A stretch of 64,000 bases of DNA, from the NCBI RefSeq assembly GCF_036250065.1, contig NZ_CP109199.1:7624001-7688000 (forward strand). Reading direction: 5' to 3'. Both the position numbers and the translations under genes were made by a program. This document shows positions 33,673 to 45,648 of this stretch, one piece after another (within the stretch, counting starts at the first letter, position 1; every line of letters starts with the position of its first letter). A model generated the notes under the pieces. The model made no database searches and had not been told where the DNA came from. It was given only the letters and a program-made list of their open reading frames with translations. This DNA comes from Micromonospora sp. NBC_01699. GTDB taxonomy: Bacteria; Actinomycetota; Actinomycetes; Mycobacteriales; Micromonosporaceae.

Positions 33673-35082
33673 TCAGGGGTGGGTCATCCCGAGCACGTCG
33701 AGGGCCTGGTCGAGTTCCTGCTCGGTGAGCTTGCCCGCGTCGACGTGCCCTCGGGCGAGCACCACCGCCTTGATCGTCGACTCGCTGGCCAGGGCCTCCT
33801 TGGCGATCGAGGCCGCCTCGTCGTACCCGAGGTAGCGGTTGAGCGGGGTGACCACGGAAGGCGAGCCCTCCGCGTACGCCAGGCAGACCTCCGCGTTCGC
33901 GACCAGGCCGGCCACGCAGCGGTCGGCCAGCAACCGGCTCACGGCGGCCAGCAGGCGGATCGACTCCAGCAGGTTGCGGCCCATCACCGGGAGCATCACG
34001 TTGAGTTCGAAGTCGCCCTGTGAGCCGGCGAAGGCGACGGTGGCGTCGTTGCCGATCACCTGGGCGCTGACCTGGCGAACCGCCTCGCAGACCACCGGGT
34101 TGACCTTGCCGGGCATGATCGACGAGCCGGGCTGGAGGTCGGGGATCTGCAACTCGCGCAGGCCGGCACGCGGGCCGGAGCCCATCCAACGGATGTCGTT
34201 GGCGATCTTGTAAAGGCCGACCGCTATCGTCCGGAGCTGGCCGGACGCCTCGACCAGCGCGTCCCGCGCGCCCTGCGCCTCGAAGTGGTTGCCCGCCTCG
34301 GTCACCGGTACGCCGGTCTGCTCGCGCAGCTTCGCGATCACCGCCGGGGCGAACCCGGCCGGGGTGTTGATCCCGGTGCCGACCGCCGTCCCGCCCAGCG
34401 GCAGCTCGGCCAGCCGGGGCAGCACCGACTCGATCCGGTCGGCGCCGTATCGGACCTGGGTGGCGTAGCCGGAGAACTCCTGGCCGAGGGTGACCGGGGT
34501 GGCGTCCATCAGGTGCGTACGGCCGGCCTTCACCACCGCCGCGAACTCCTCCACCTTGGAACGCAGGGTCAGTTCGAGGTGCCGCAGCGCCGGAACCAGG
34601 TCCTGGATCACCGACTGGGTGGCCGCCAGGTGGATCGACGACGGGAAGACGTCGTTGCTGGACTGGGAGGCGTTCACGTGGTCGTTCGGGTGCACGTCGC
34701 GGCCCAGCTCACGGGTGGCCAGGGTGGCGATGACCTCGTTGGCGTTCATGTTCGACGAGGTTCCGGAACCGGTCTGGAACACGTCCACCGGGAACTGGTC
34801 GTCGTAGCCGCCGTCGGCGACGTGCGCGGCCGCCGTCGCGATCGCCGCCGCGATGTCCGCGTCGACCACGCCCAGCTCCGCGTTCACCTGCGCCGCCGCG
34901 CCCTTGATCTGGGCCAGGGCGCGGATGTGCGCCGGCTCCAGCCCGCGCCCGGAGATGGGGAAGTTCTGCACCGCCCGCTGGGTCTGGGCCCGCCACAACG
35001 CCTCGGCGGGCACCTCGACCTCGCCCATGGTGTCCCGCTCGACCCGGTAGCCCGTCGTCACTGGTGTGCTCACGTGTTCCAT
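33673..35082 (-). CDS. fumC: Class II fumarate hydratase
   Basis: 469 residues, typical FumC length. Superfamily signature [17 protein letters not shown], plus [29 protein letters not shown] and [18 protein letters not shown], which hold the catalytic Ser and His positions. It hydrates fumarate to malate in the citric acid cycle without an iron-sulfur cluster. An in-frame GTG at 35070, preceded by GGATGG, is an equally likely start. A class I fumarase lies 4.7 kb away. Confidence 0.94.
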   Translation of the reverse strand: MEHVSTPVTTGYRVERDTMGEVEVPAEALWRAQTQRAVQNFPISGRGLEPAHIRALAQIKGAAAQVNAELGVVDADIAAAIATAAAHVADGGYDDQFPVDVFQTGSGTSSNMNANEVIATLATRELGRDVHPNDHVNASQSSNDVFPSSIHLAATQSVIQDLVPALRHLELTLRSKVEEFAAVVKAGRTHLMDATPVTLGQEFSGYATQVRYGADRIESVLPRLAELPLGGTAVGTGINTPAGFAPAVIAKLREQTGVPVTEAGNHFEAQGARDALVEASGQLRTIAVGLYKIANDIRWMGSGPRAGLRELQIPDLQPGSSIMPGKVNPVVCEAVRQVSAQVIGNDATVAFAGSQGDFELNVMLPVMGRNLLESIRLLAAVSRLLADRCVAGLVANAEVCLAYAEGSPSVVTPLNRYLGYDEAASIAKEALASESTIKAVVLARGHVDAGKLTEQELDQALDVLGMTHP

Positions 35083-35119
35083 CCTGCCGCGCGTCGCGCC
35101 GACGCGCAGATGATCCCGG

Positions 35120-38014
35120 TCACCCGCCGGCCACGAGCGCGACATCCCGCCGGCAGGCGGCCATTCCCTCCCGTGCCCGGGTCCGCCCGGCCGGGTACGC
35201 CAGCGTGGTCGCCGCCGCGAACGCCCGCTCGTACAGGGCGAGCGGGCTGACCCGGTCACCGGTGTCCCACACCGCTCGGGCCAACTCGATCTGGCAGTCG
35301 ACCAGCACCCGCGTCACGCCGAACTCCTGGAGGATCCGCAGCGCGTCGTGCAGTACGCCGACCGCCTCCTCGTCCCGGCGCAGCCCGCGCAGGGTCAACC
35401 CGAGGCTGTGCAGGACCTCCCCCTCGGTCAGCCGGTCGGCGGTCGCGACAACCCGCCGCAACGCGGCGCTGAGCAGCCGGTACGCGGGGAGGTGCTGGCC
35501 GAGCCGGGCCCGGATGTGCCCGGTGTTGCACAGCGCCGTGGTCAGGTTCCGGTCGGTGCCGTACACCCGGGCCAGGAAGAGGCTGTGCCGGGCCAGCGGC
35601 AGCGCCTCGGTCAGCCGGCCCATCTGGAGGTAAAGGTCGCTCAGCCCCTGCGGCAGGCGGAGCAGGGACAGTTTCTCGCTGCCCCAACCCATCGCCGCCA
35701 GCCGGAGGTGTCGCTCCGCGTCCTCGAACTTTCCCATGTGGGTCAGCACGCCGCCCAGGTTCGTCCGGACCCGGGCGATCCCGAGCGGGTCCCCGTGCGC
35801 CTCGTGCACCGGCAACGCCGCTTCGAGCTCACGTTTCGCCGCCGCCCACTGACCCGCCCCGTAGTACCCGGAGGCGGCCTGGACGCGCAGCGACGCGACC
35901 AGGTTCGGCTCGTCCAGCCGCTGCGCCGCGACGATCGCCTGCTGGTGGGTGTCGATCAGGTCGTCGTGGTAGCCGCGCAGGAAGAGGTAGAACCAGAGGG
36001 CACGGGCGAGCACGCAGGCGTACGTGTCGTGCTGGTGGGCCACCGCGTACCCAACCGCGCGGACCACCGTCGTCCGTTCCGGTTCCAACCGGTCCAGTCC
36101 GGCGTCACCACCGGCGGGCAGCAGTTCCGGGCGCAGCGGGTTCGCGGGCTCGTGCCCGGTCAGCGGCACGGTCAACGGTTCCATCGGCCGGGTCACCCGG
36201 GCGACGAGGTGGAACAGGTGGTCCAGCAGCCCGGTCGTGGCCGTGTGCCGTACCTGCGGCGGGTCGCTCGCCACCAGGTTCGCCGCGTACTGGCGCATCA
36301 GGTCGTGGAACCGGAACCGGCCGGCCGCCGGCTCTTCGAGCAGGTGCCCGTCGACCAGGTCGTCGAGCAGGTCCCGGGCGGCCAGCAGGGTGCCGCCGGT
36401 GAGCGCGGCGGCGGCAGCCGCGTCGAACGACTCGCCCGGATGCAGGGCCAGCAGCCGGAGCATCCGCTGGGCCGGCGCCGGCAGTTGGGCGTACGACAGG
36501 GTGAAGGCGCCCGCGACCGTACGCTCCTCGGCCGCCAACTCGGTCAGCACCGCCCCGTCGTCGGCGAGCCGGTCGTGCAGGTCGGTGACCGTCCACCGGG
36601 GCCGGTGGGCCAGCCGGGCACCGGCCAACCGGATCGCCAGCGGCAGGTAGCCGCACCTGCGGACCACCTCGGCCGCGGCAGCCGGCTCGGCCCGTACCCG
36701 TTCCGGGCCGGCGATCCGGGCCAGCAGTTCCACCGCCTCGTCGGGGTCGAACACCGGCAACGGGTACGGCTGCACCCCGTCCAGCCCGACCAGCCGCCGG
36801 CGCGTGGTCACCAGCACCAGACAGCCGGCACCCGCCGGCAGCAGCGGACCCACCTGCTGTGCGCTGGCCGCGTTGTCCAGCACGATCACCGCCCGCCGGC
36901 CGGCGAGTTCGGTACGCCAGCGCCCGAGCCGCCCGTCGAAGTCCGCCGGGATCCGCTCGCCGCCGACGCCGAGCTGCCGCAGCAGGGTCACCAGGGCGGC
37001 GGCCGGGTCGACCGGGCTGCGTTCGCTGTGTCCGTGCAGGTCGAGGAAGAGGTGGGCGTCCGGGTAGCGGTCGGCCAGCGAGGTGGCCAGGTGTACGGCG
37101 AGCGCGGTCTTCCCACTCCCGGCCATCCCCTCGACCAGTACCACCACCGGCTTGGCCGGATCGGCGGTCCCGATCGCGTGCCGTACCCGGTGGAGCAGTT
37201 CCGCCCGACCGGTGAAGTCGGGTACGTCGCGCGGCAGGCACCGGGCCGGGGTCGCCTCGTCGTTGCCGGCCACCTGGTCGGGCAGTTCACCGGCGAGGAT
37301 CCGGCGGTGCAGGTCACGCAGCTCGGCGCCCGGCTCGATGCCGAGCTCCTCGGCCAGCGCCCGCCGGGCGTCCCGGTAGACGGCGAGGGCGTCGGCCTGC
37401 CGACCGACCGCGCACAGGGCGCGCATCAGTTGGCTGCGCAGCCGCTCCCGCAGTGGGTGCCGGGCGATCAGGTCGGTCAGCTCACCGATCAGCTCACCGT
37501 CGCGGCCGAGCCGCAGTTCGACCTCCACCCACTCCTCGGTCACCACGGTGCGCTCCTCGTCCAGCGCGACCGCGGCCCGGCGTACGCCGGCACCGGAGAT
37601 CCCGCCGAGCGCGGGCCCGCGCCAGAGCGCCAGCGCGGCCCGGAAGTGCTGCCCGGCGGCCGGCAGGTGACCGGCGGCGACCTCGGTCCGCGCGGCGTCG
37701 ACCAGCCGGCTGAACGCCTGCGCGTCGGTCTCCACCGTGCCGGGCCGGAAGCCGTAGCCGACCGGGTCGGTGACGATGACGTCGTTGCCCGCTCCCGCCT
37801 GGGCGAACAGCCGGCGCAGCCGGGACACGCAGGTCTGCAACTGGGCCCGGGAGGTGGCCGGCGGGTCATCGCCCCAGACCGCGTCCACCAGGTCGTCCAC
37901 CGGTACGGGTCGGCCGGCCCGCAGCAGCAGCATGCCGAGCACTATCCGGTCCCGACCCGCGGTGACCGTGACTCCACCGTCCACTTCCAGCGGACCCAGG
38001 ATTCCGAAGCGCAT
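35120..38014 (-). CDS. AfsR/SARP-family regulator with NB-ARC ATPase and TPR domains
   Basis: 964 residues. An OmpR-type winged-helix DNA-binding domain (about 1-95, [27 protein letters not shown]), a bacterial transcriptional activation domain (about 98-245), a P-loop NTPase with GMAGSGKT at 296-303, and a C-terminal TPR array (from about 620). AfsR-like proteins activate secondary metabolism and development. No biosynthetic cluster adjoins it, so its regulon is unknown. GAGGGCGGGG precedes the ATG. Confidence 0.9.
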   Translation of the reverse strand: MRFGILGPLEVDGGVTVTAGRDRIVLGMLLLRAGRPVPVDDLVDAVWGDDPPATSRAQLQTCVSRLRRLFAQAGAGNDVIVTDPVGYGFRPGTVETDAQAFSRLVDAARTEVAAGHLPAAGQHFRAALALWRGPALGGISGAGVRRAAVALDEERTVVTEEWVEVELRLGRDGELIGELTDLIARHPLRERLRSQLMRALCAVGRQADALAVYRDARRALAEELGIEPGAELRDLHRRILAGELPDQVAGNDEATPARCLPRDVPDFTGRAELLHRVRHAIGTADPAKPVVVLVEGMAGSGKTALAVHLATSLADRYPDAHLFLDLHGHSERSPVDPAAALVTLLRQLGVGGERIPADFDGRLGRWRTELAGRRAVIVLDNAASAQQVGPLLPAGAGCLVLVTTRRRLVGLDGVQPYPLPVFDPDEAVELLARIAGPERVRAEPAAAAEVVRRCGYLPLAIRLAGARLAHRPRWTVTDLHDRLADDGAVLTELAAEERTVAGAFTLSYAQLPAPAQRMLRLLALHPGESFDAAAAAALTGGTLLAARDLLDDLVDGHLLEEPAAGRFRFHDLMRQYAANLVASDPPQVRHTATTGLLDHLFHLVARVTRPMEPLTVPLTGHEPANPLRPELLPAGGDAGLDRLEPERTTVVRAVGYAVAHQHDTYACVLARALWFYLFLRGYHDDLIDTHQQAIVAAQRLDEPNLVASLRVQAASGYYGAGQWAAAKRELEAALPVHEAHGDPLGIARVRTNLGGVLTHMGKFEDAERHLRLAAMGWGSEKLSLLRLPQGLSDLYLQMGRLTEALPLARHSLFLARVYGTDRNLTTALCNTGHIRARLGQHLPAYRLLSAALRRVVATADRLTEGEVLHSLGLTLRGLRRDEEAVGVLHDALRILQEFGVTRVLVDCQIELARAVWDTGDRVSPLALYERAFAAATTLAYPAGRTRAREGMAACRRDVALVAGG

Positions 38015-38170
38015 TCCCCGCCCTCGTGCGACCAGCGATGATCAAAGCCTAGCCCGGACGGCAAGGCCGGTAGGCGGCCGGACGATAGCGGGCCGGGAGT
38101 GATTCGAGAGCGCCGCCGGGCACGATGCGCAGCGGGTTTCCGGCGTACGTCGGTCTGCCCTGATCGGGGG

Positions 38171-38205
38171 CGGTGCACCCGTCGCCATCGGCGGCGGGTG
38201 CACCG
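38171..38205. terminator. Hairpin in the intergenic region after the Fic gene
   Basis: CGGTGCACCCG (38171-38181) pairs with CGGGTGCACCG (38195-38205), with further CGCC/GGCG pairing inside. It lies in the 300-bp gap (38015-38314) between the Fic gene's 3' end and the AfsR-like start; nothing else in that gap stands out. Confidence 0.55.
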
Positions 38206-38314
38206 GGCGGTCGTACCGGTGTAGCGGGGTGCCTTCGCAGGTGGTGGCGCGGTCAGCGTTGACCGACAGGACCGGCTTGGTCCCTCGGCCACTACGCCTC
38301 AGCCAGTTCGGGGC

Positions 38315-39490
38315 TCAGGTGGCGTTGATGATGTTCAGGACACTCCGCGCCACGAAAACACGCCCATACCTGCGACCCGTGCGTTCCTCCAGAATGCCCA
38401 GCTGGACGAGACGCCTGATCGCCGTGTTCGCAGCCTGGTAGGAGACCCCGTACCTCTCGGCGGTGGGCGTGGCCGTGATCAGCGGATACCCGAGCAGGTC
38501 CTCAACGATCCGCACGGCAACACCGCGGACGTCGGCATCGAGCAACTGGGTCAGCGCCTCATCCCGCCAGTCGTGTAGAGCGTCGATTTTTTCCACGCCG
38601 CCAACCGCTTGCGCACGTACGGCCTCGCAGAAAAATCGGATCCAGGGTTCGAAGTCGCCGGTGGCACTGACAGCGAGCAGGTGGTCCTGGTACTGACGCC
38701 TCCTGGCTTCGAGCCAGGGAGAGAGGTTCAGCACCGGCACGCGCAGTTCCCCCCGGTAAGCCAGTTGCAGGACGCAGACCAGGCGCCCGAGTCGACCGTT
38801 ACCGTCGTTGAAGGGGTGCAGGGTCTCGAACTGGTAGTGACCGAGCGCCATCTTGATCACCAAAGGGATCGTGTCCTCGGCCATGAGCCACGACGCCCAG
38901 GCGTCGATGCCGGCGCGTAGCTGGTCACCCGGAGGCGACGGCACGAACCGCGCGTCGTCCACTCGACCACCGCCAGCGCCGATAAAGACCTGGGTCGTTC
39001 GAATCCGGCCCGCGTCGTGCGTATCCCCGCGGGTCCCTCGCACAACCATTTTCTGTAGTTGTTCGAGCATGCCAACCGTGATGGGCTTGTCCTTGATCCA
39101 CTCGAAAGCCAGCTCCGCGGCCTCGACGTAGTTGTGGACCTCCGCGACCGACGCGGTGAGCTGGTTGCGGTTGAGGAAGTCGGCCTCAAGTACGTCATCG
39201 AGCGCCGCGTAGGTGCCTTCGAGCGCCGAGGTACTGACAGCCTCCTGCCGGATCGCCGGACGCGCAAGGAGCCCAGGGTTGGGCAGCCGGAAAGCGGCCT
39301 GGTCAAGGCGAGCCACCGCGACCGCCGCGTCCATGGCCGCCAGGTAGGTCTCCTGCCCCAGGTCGAACCTGGTCGGGAGGGGATCGGGGATGAAGGCTGA
39401 GCAGTCGTAGTTCTCGCGGAAGCGCGCGTCCCACCCGGTGATCCGGACAAGGGACCCCGTAGGGGACGAACGAAACGCAGCATCGTCCAT
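38315..39490 (-). CDS. Fic-domain protein (AMPylator-type) with N-terminal inhibitory helix and C-terminal winged helix
   Basis: 391 residues. A canonical Fic motif HPFNDGNGRLGR is at 225-236, with all catalytic residues. The N-terminal TSALEG (87-92) matches the inhibitory (S/T)xxxE(G/N) helix, marking a class II, self-inhibited Fic protein. The C-terminus (about 315-385, PTAERYGVSYQAANTAIRRL) is a winged helix as in stand-alone Fic regulators. Such enzymes transfer AMP to protein hydroxyls; the target is unknown. The upstream 290 bp are much richer in A+T than the surroundings and carry palindromes, suggesting acquisition by transfer. Confidence 0.92.
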   Translation of the reverse strand: MDDAAFRSSPTGSLVRITGWDARFRENYDCSAFIPDPLPTRFDLGQETYLAAMDAAVAVARLDQAAFRLPNPGLLARPAIRQEAVSTSALEGTYAALDDVLEADFLNRNQLTASVAEVHNYVEAAELAFEWIKDKPITVGMLEQLQKMVVRGTRGDTHDAGRIRTTQVFIGAGGGRVDDARFVPSPPGDQLRAGIDAWASWLMAEDTIPLVIKMALGHYQFETLHPFNDGNGRLGRLVCVLQLAYRGELRVPVLNLSPWLEARRRQYQDHLLAVSATGDFEPWIRFFCEAVRAQAVGGVEKIDALHDWRDEALTQLLDADVRGVAVRIVEDLLGYPLITATPTAERYGVSYQAANTAIRRLVQLGILEERTGRRYGRVFVARSVLNIINAT

Positions 39491-39777
39491 GATTTGAAGT
39501 AAACCACAAGAAACTTGAAAACCAGGTCCGACTTTTCAAGCGCGGACCAATACAAGCCAAGATTGCAAGTTTTCGGTCGACGACGTGCAATCCCGCCGAT
39601 GAATTTGAACTACTCTACGTGACGCCAGTAGCCGGCAACCTCCCGCCGAACCGGCCACCACTGCTGCCGACGCCCCGCCCTGGCGCGCCCGGGCCGACCG
39701 GCCGCAGCCTTCGATGGCCGACCGGCTCGGGCAGCGCCGCCGTGGGGATGTCCTCAGCCGCCGAGTCTTCGAGAAGG
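39491..39777. promoter_or_regulatory. AT-rich promoter/operator region upstream of the Fic gene
   Basis: CTTGAAAA (39514-39521) and TTTTCAAG (39533-39540) form an exact 8-bp inverted repeat 24 bp upstream of the Fic start. CAAG-AAA-CTTG overlaps its left arm, and more CAAG/CTTG words follow to about 39575. A site for the Fic protein's own winged helix is possible. The rest of the stretch up to the class I fumarase end shows nothing recognisable. Confidence 0.5.
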
Positions 39778-41448
39778 TCAGCGCCGGCCGACGGTCAGCA
39801 CCGGCTTGGTCACCTCGGCGAAGAAGTCGTTGCCCTTGTCGTCTACGACGACGAAGGCGGGGAAGTCCTCGACCTCGATCCGCCAGATCGCCTCCATGCC
39901 CAGCTCCGGGTACTCCAGCACCTCGACCCGCTTGATGCAGTCCTGGGCCAGCCGGGCGGCCGGGCCGCCGATCGAGCCGAGGTAGAAACCACCGTGTTCG
40001 TGGCAGGAGCGGGTGACCTGGCCGGACCGGTTGCCCTTGGCGAGCATCACCTGCGAGCCGCCGGCCGCCTGGAACTTCTCCACGTACGCGTCCATCCGGC
40101 CGGCGGTGGTCGGGCCGAACGAACCGGAGGCGTAACCCTCGGGGGTCTTCGCCGGCCCGGCGTAGTAGACCGCGTGGTCGCGCAGGTACTGCGGCATCGG
40201 CTCACCGGCGTCGAGCCGCTCGGCGATCTTCGCGTGTGCGATGTCGCGGGCCACCACCAGCGGGCCGGTGAGCGAGAGCCGGGTCTTGACCGGGTACTTC
40301 GACAGCTCGGCCCGGATGGAGTCCATCGGCCGGTTGAGGTCGATCCGGACCACCTCGGCACCGGCGTCGAGCTGGGTGTCGGTCACGTCGGGCAGGAAGC
40401 GCGCCGGGTCGGTCTCCAGCCGTTCCAGCCAGACGCCGGACGGCGTGATCTTGGCCACCGCCTGCCGGTCGGCCGAGCAGGACACCGCTATCGCGACCGG
40501 GCAGGAGGCGCCGTGCCGGGGCAGCCGGACCACCCGTACGTCGTGGCAGAAGTAGCGGCCGCCGAACTGGGCGCCGATGCCGAACTGGCGGGTCAGCTCC
40601 AGCACCTCGGCCTCCAGTTCGACGTCCCGGAAGCCGTGGGCCAGCATCGACCCCTCGGTCGGCAGCGCGTCGAGGTACTTCGCCGAGGCCAGCTTGGCGG
40701 TCTTCAGGGCGTACTCGCCGGAGGTGCCGCCGATCACGATCGCCAGGTGGTACGGCGGGCAGGCGGCGGTGCCGATCAGCCGCAGCTTCTCCTCCAGGAA
40801 CTGCATCATCCTGGTCGGGTTCAGCAGCGCCTTGGTCTCCTGGTAGAGGTACGACTTGTTGGCCGAGCCACCGCCCTTGGCCATGAACAGGAACTTGTAC
40901 GCGTCCGGGTGCCCGTCCGGGTCCTCGGCGTAGATCTCGACCTGGGCGGGCAGGTTGCTGCCGGTGTTGCGTTCGTCCCACATGGTGAGCGGGGCGAGCT
41001 GCGAGTAGCGCAGGTTCAGTCGGGTGTACGCCTGGTACACCCCGCGCGACAGCGCCTCGTGGTCGGCCCCGTCGGTGAGGACGTGCCGGCCGCGCTTGCC
41101 CATCACGATCGCGGTGCCGGTGTCCTGGCACATCGGCAGCACCCCGCCGGCCGCGATGTTCGCGTTGCGCAGCAGGTCGAGCGCGACGAACCGGTCGTTC
41201 GGCGAGGCGGCCGGGTCCTCGATGATGGCCCGGAGCTGGGCCAGGTGCGCGGGGCGCAGGTAGTGCGCGATGTCGTGCATCGCCTCGGCGGTCAGCGCGG
41301 TCAGCGCGGCGGGCTCCACGGTCAGGAAACGCCGGCCGCCCGGCCCGTGTACCACGTCGACGCCCTCGTCGGTGACCAGCCGGTATTCGGTCTGGTCGGC
41401 ACCGACGGGGAGCAAGGGAGCGTAGGAGAACGCGGCTGCACTGCTCAT
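39778..41448 (-). CDS. fumA: Class I (iron-sulfur) fumarate hydratase
   Basis: 556 residues, single-chain class I fumarase with fused alpha and beta parts. Cysteines for the [4Fe-4S] cluster lie in [12 protein letters not shown], in [11 protein letters not shown], and in [10 protein letters not shown] near the C-terminus; [11 protein letters not shown] is a family hallmark. It interconverts fumarate and malate or close analogues. On the minus strand TAGGCT ends 8 nt before the ATG without a Shine-Dalgarno sequence, so the message may be leaderless. Confidence 0.92.
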   Translation of the reverse strand: MSSAAAFSYAPLLPVGADQTEYRLVTDEGVDVVHGPGGRRFLTVEPAALTALTAEAMHDIAHYLRPAHLAQLRAIIEDPAASPNDRFVALDLLRNANIAAGGVLPMCQDTGTAIVMGKRGRHVLTDGADHEALSRGVYQAYTRLNLRYSQLAPLTMWDERNTGSNLPAQVEIYAEDPDGHPDAYKFLFMAKGGGSANKSYLYQETKALLNPTRMMQFLEEKLRLIGTAACPPYHLAIVIGGTSGEYALKTAKLASAKYLDALPTEGSMLAHGFRDVELEAEVLELTRQFGIGAQFGGRYFCHDVRVVRLPRHGASCPVAIAVSCSADRQAVAKITPSGVWLERLETDPARFLPDVTDTQLDAGAEVVRIDLNRPMDSIRAELSKYPVKTRLSLTGPLVVARDIAHAKIAERLDAGEPMPQYLRDHAVYYAGPAKTPEGYASGSFGPTTAGRMDAYVEKFQAAGGSQVMLAKGNRSGQVTRSCHEHGGFYLGSIGGPAARLAQDCIKRVEVLEYPELGMEAIWRIEVEDFPAFVVVDDKGNDFFAEVTKPVLTVGRR

Positions 41449-41538
41449 GAGCGGAAAGCCTAGGCCAGCCGACCGGAACCGTCCTAGCCGCCGGGTCGGT
41501 CCCGGTTCTCCGCCGCGCGTGGCGTGGGCGCGGCCCGC

Positions 41539-42987
41539 TCAACCGTCCTTGCCGGGGCCGGCCGGGTGGCACTGTTCCATCTTCGGTCCGCCGCAGGTCG
41601 GCCCGGTGTCGCCGGGACCACCGCCCGGTCCGGCGGGCGCGCCGGGGGCGCCGGCTCCGGGACCGGGTACGCCGGCCGCCGTGCTGAATTGGACATAACC
41701 GATGTCTCGCCCGTCGCCGATGACCAGTCCGGCCGGGCCGACCGCGAGCACCTTGGCCGACGTGGCCAGGGTGAGCAGCTCACGTCCGCTGAGCGGGTCG
41801 AGGGCGATCACCCGGTTCGGTTTCTGGTCCACCAGCAGCGCGGCGGCGCGGGTCAGGGTGGCTCCGCCGTCGGGGCTCACCGGCCGGTTCCAGCGGGGTG
41901 CCGTACGGGCGAGTTCGCGGCCGATGACGGTCTGCCGGTCGGCCGAGCGGACCAGCGCGTACCGGTCGTCGACGGCGAGCAGTTTCTCGCCTTCGGCGCC
42001 GGACCAGAGCACCCGCCCGTCGTACCCGTCGAGGATCGTCTCGCGGCCGTCGGGGCCGACGCCGACCAGCACGCTCTGGCCGCCCTGCGGGTCCTCCCGC
42101 TGTACGCAGCCGCCGGCGTTGGCCGTACGCAGGTTGATCCCGGAGCGGCGCCAGACCTCCTGGCCGGTGAGCGGATCGCGGGCCAGCACGGTGAAGTAGC
42201 AGCTGCCGTCCTGCGCCCGAGCCTCGATCCGCAGCATCCGCCCGCCGACCACCACCAGCCGATCGGCCCGGCCGGGCTGTACGTCGCGCAGCACCCGGCC
42301 GGTGGCGGTGTCCACGATGTGCACCCGGCCGTCGACCGGGAAGCCGAGCAGCGACGGCATCGTCTCCGGGCCGCTCGCGTCGTCGGCCACGTGTTTGGTG
42401 GTCAGCCGCCGGGTGCCGAGCACCTCCGGGTTGTCGGCGAACAGTCCGGTGCCGACGCCGGGCAGGAACGCGGTCCAGACCGGTTTGGTGCCGCGCGGGT
42501 CCCACCGGGTGAGGGTGCACTCGCGGGGGTCGGAGCAGCGGACGTCGAGCAGCGCGTTGCGGTAGGTCCAGACTCCGCTGGCCCGGGTGTCGCGGCGGCG
42601 TACCGCGCCGGTTTCGGGGTCGATCAGCTCGTACCCCTTCTGGAGCAGTTTGCCGACGGCGACGACCGGGTCGGTCTCGCCGCCGGCGACCGCCGACCAG
42701 TCGGCCTTGCGTTCCCAGAGCTTGCCGCCGGTGGCCAGGCTGCGGGATTCCACGAAGGTACGTTGTTCGACCACGACGGTGCTGCCGGCGACCGTGACGC
42801 TCTGTGGCGTGCCGCCGACCCGCTGCTGCCAGATGACGTCCGGTTCGGAGAGTGGTTGGCTGCGGTTGATCCAGGACACCACGTTGGGGAAGGGGTTCCA
42901 GACCCCGGTTGCCGAGAGCACGATGACCGCGACCAGCATGAAGGCGAGGAACCACTTCGCGCTCCGCCCGGCGCTCCCCTTCGCCAT
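41539..42987 (-). CDS. Membrane-anchored PQQ-like beta-propeller protein
   Basis: 482 residues. A short basic N-terminus and one hydrophobic helix (about 11-30, WFLAFMLVAVIVLSATGVW) act as signal anchor. The rest is a quinoprotein-alcohol-dehydrogenase-like propeller with repeated blades (GGKLWERKADW, LTGQEVWRR, DGRVLWSGAEG) and several Cys pairs. No catalytic residues of PQQ dehydrogenases are evident, so a structural or sensing role is more likely. Pro/Gly-rich tail. TACGGT ends 6 nt before the ATG, suggesting leaderless transcription. It resembles in design the propeller proteins at 27373 and 49674. Confidence 0.8.
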   Translation of the reverse strand: MAKGSAGRSAKWFLAFMLVAVIVLSATGVWNPFPNVVSWINRSQPLSEPDVIWQQRVGGTPQSVTVAGSTVVVEQRTFVESRSLATGGKLWERKADWSAVAGGETDPVVAVGKLLQKGYELIDPETGAVRRRDTRASGVWTYRNALLDVRCSDPRECTLTRWDPRGTKPVWTAFLPGVGTGLFADNPEVLGTRRLTTKHVADDASGPETMPSLLGFPVDGRVHIVDTATGRVLRDVQPGRADRLVVVGGRMLRIEARAQDGSCYFTVLARDPLTGQEVWRRSGINLRTANAGGCVQREDPQGGQSVLVGVGPDGRETILDGYDGRVLWSGAEGEKLLAVDDRYALVRSADRQTVIGRELARTAPRWNRPVSPDGGATLTRAAALLVDQKPNRVIALDPLSGRELLTLATSAKVLAVGPAGLVIGDGRDIGYVQFSTAAGVPGPGAGAPGAPAGPGGGPGDTGPTCGGPKMEQCHPAGPGKDG

Positions 42988-43013
42988 CCGGCTACCGTAA
43001 CGACCCGCCCGGG

Positions 43014-43550
43014 TCAAACGCGGGAGGGCTCGCCGCCGAGATCTTCCGGAGTTGCGCGTACGGCGCCGGCCGCGGCCGAGCGGACCAGCGGCAGCACCCG
43101 GTACGGGATCTGCTCGGCCAGCGCGATGATCGTCGAGGCGCGGGCGATTCCCTCGTACGACACGATCTGGTCGATGACCCGTTGCAGGTCGGCGTTGGAC
43201 CGGGCGACGATCCGGCAGAGCATGTCGCCGGAGCCGGTGATGGTGTGCGCCTCCAGCACCTCGGGGATCTGCCGCAGGTGGGCCGCGACCGGGTCGTGGC
43301 CGTGCCGCTGGGTGATCTCCAGGGTGACGAAGGAGGTCACCCCGAAGCCGATCGCGGCCGGCGCCAGCTCCGGGCCGAAGCCTTGGATCACCCCTCGGGC
43401 CAGCAGTTTGTCCAGCCGGGCCTGGACCGTGCCGCGGGCCACCCGCAGTCTGCGGGAGCATTCGAGCACCCCGATCCGGGGTTCGGCGGCGAGCAGGTCG
43501 ATCAGTCTGGCGTCCAACCGATCCAGCTGTACATCCTGTATAGCGGTCAC
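43014..43550 (-). CDS. Lrp/AsnC-family transcriptional regulator
   Basis: 178 residues. N-terminal HTH (DARLIDLLAAEPRIGVLECS, then RRLRVARGTVQARLDKLLA) and a C-terminal RAM-type effector domain (PEVLEAHTITGSGDMLCRIV). Divergent from hpd with a 132-bp gap, which makes it the likely regulator of tyrosine breakdown, with an aromatic amino acid or a pathway intermediate as ligand (inference). The start is GTG; TATGGT ends 8 nt upstream and no Shine-Dalgarno sequence is seen. Confidence 0.88.
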   Translation of the reverse strand: MTAIQDVQLDRLDARLIDLLAAEPRIGVLECSRRLRVARGTVQARLDKLLARGVIQGFGPELAPAAIGFGVTSFVTLEITQRHGHDPVAAHLRQIPEVLEAHTITGSGDMLCRIVARSNADLQRVIDQIVSYEGIARASTIIALAEQIPYRVLPLVRSAAAGAVRATPEDLGGEPSRV

Positions 43551-43592
43551 GGTAGTTGACCATACCGAATGCGCAAGCTGACCAGCTAATAA

Positions 43593-44891
<1,299 letters not shown>

Positions 44892-44901
44892 CACTGTCCG
44901 C

Positions 44902-45648
44902 GTGACCGCCCCGCCCCCACCCTCGTCGCCGCCGCCCGGCGGGACCCCGGCCCCCAACCCCCAGGGCCAGGTTCCGCCGGGCGGCCACATCCCGGCGCAG
45001 GCCGGGCCGCCGCCCGGCAACCCACCCCTCTGGTACGCCTCGCCGCCCCCGCGTCCGGTCCCCGGCCCGCCGGCGTACCACCGGCCCGGCTTCCCGACCC
45101 CGCCCCCGGTGAGCCCGGCCGGTCAGCCGCTGGCCGAGTTCTCCGACCGCTTCCTCGCCGGGCTGGTGGACTACGGGATCTACTTCCTGACCAGCCTGGT
45201 CCTCACCGTGCCTGTGATGATCTTCTACGTGACCCGGACCCTGCCGGCGATGTTCGAGACCGCCCCGGACGGCGCGACCCTCGAACCGGACTTCGTCGCC
45301 GCGCTGGTGCCCCTGTTCCTGCTCCAGTTCGCCCTGGTAGTGGTCCTGCTCACGCTGGTGTACGTCTATCACGTCGAGATGATGTTCCGGTCCGGGCAGA
45401 CCCTCGGGAAGCGGATCATGAAGATCCGGGTGGTGCCGCTCGACCCGCAGGCGACCCTCACCCGGGCAGCGGCGGCCAAGCGTTACCTGGTCCAGTTCGT
45501 CGCGGCCACATTCCTACCCGGCCTGAGCTACCTCGACGGATTGTGGCAACTGTGGGACAAGCCGTACCAACAGTGCCTCCACGACAAGGCCGCCCGTACC
45601 GTTGTGGTTAAGGTTCCCAGGGTGAACGAACTGAGGTTGGCGCCATGA
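44902..45648 (+). CDS. RDD-family membrane protein
   Basis: 248 residues from GTG, 10 bp after hpd. A Pro/Gly-rich cytoplasmic N-terminus of about 75 residues precedes the RDD domain: EFSDRFLAGLVDYGIYFLTS (Arg and Asp of the motif), two or three membrane helices, then RSGQTLGKRIMKIRVV and the terminal LWDKPYQQCLHDKAARTVVV. Function is not established for most RDD proteins; transport or ion exchange has been suggested. Overlaps the next RDD gene by 4 bp. Confidence 0.88.
   Translation: MTAPPPPSSPPPGGTPAPNPQGQVPPGGHIPAQAGPPPGNPPLWYASPPPRPVPGPPAYHRPGFPTPPPVSPAGQPLAEFSDRFLAGLVDYGIYFLTSLVLTVPVMIFYVTRTLPAMFETAPDGATLEPDFVAALVPLFLLQFALVVVLLTLVYVYHVEMMFRSGQTLGKRIMKIRVVPLDPQATLTRAAAAKRYLVQFVAATFLPGLSYLDGLWQLWDKPYQQCLHDKAARTVVVKVPRVNELRLAP

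Noticed and set aside
35348-38041. An 897-codon plus-strand frame opposite the AfsR-like gene.
   Set aside because: No recognisable domain, Gln/Arg/Pro-rich composition, and complete overlap with a gene that has clear domains in order.
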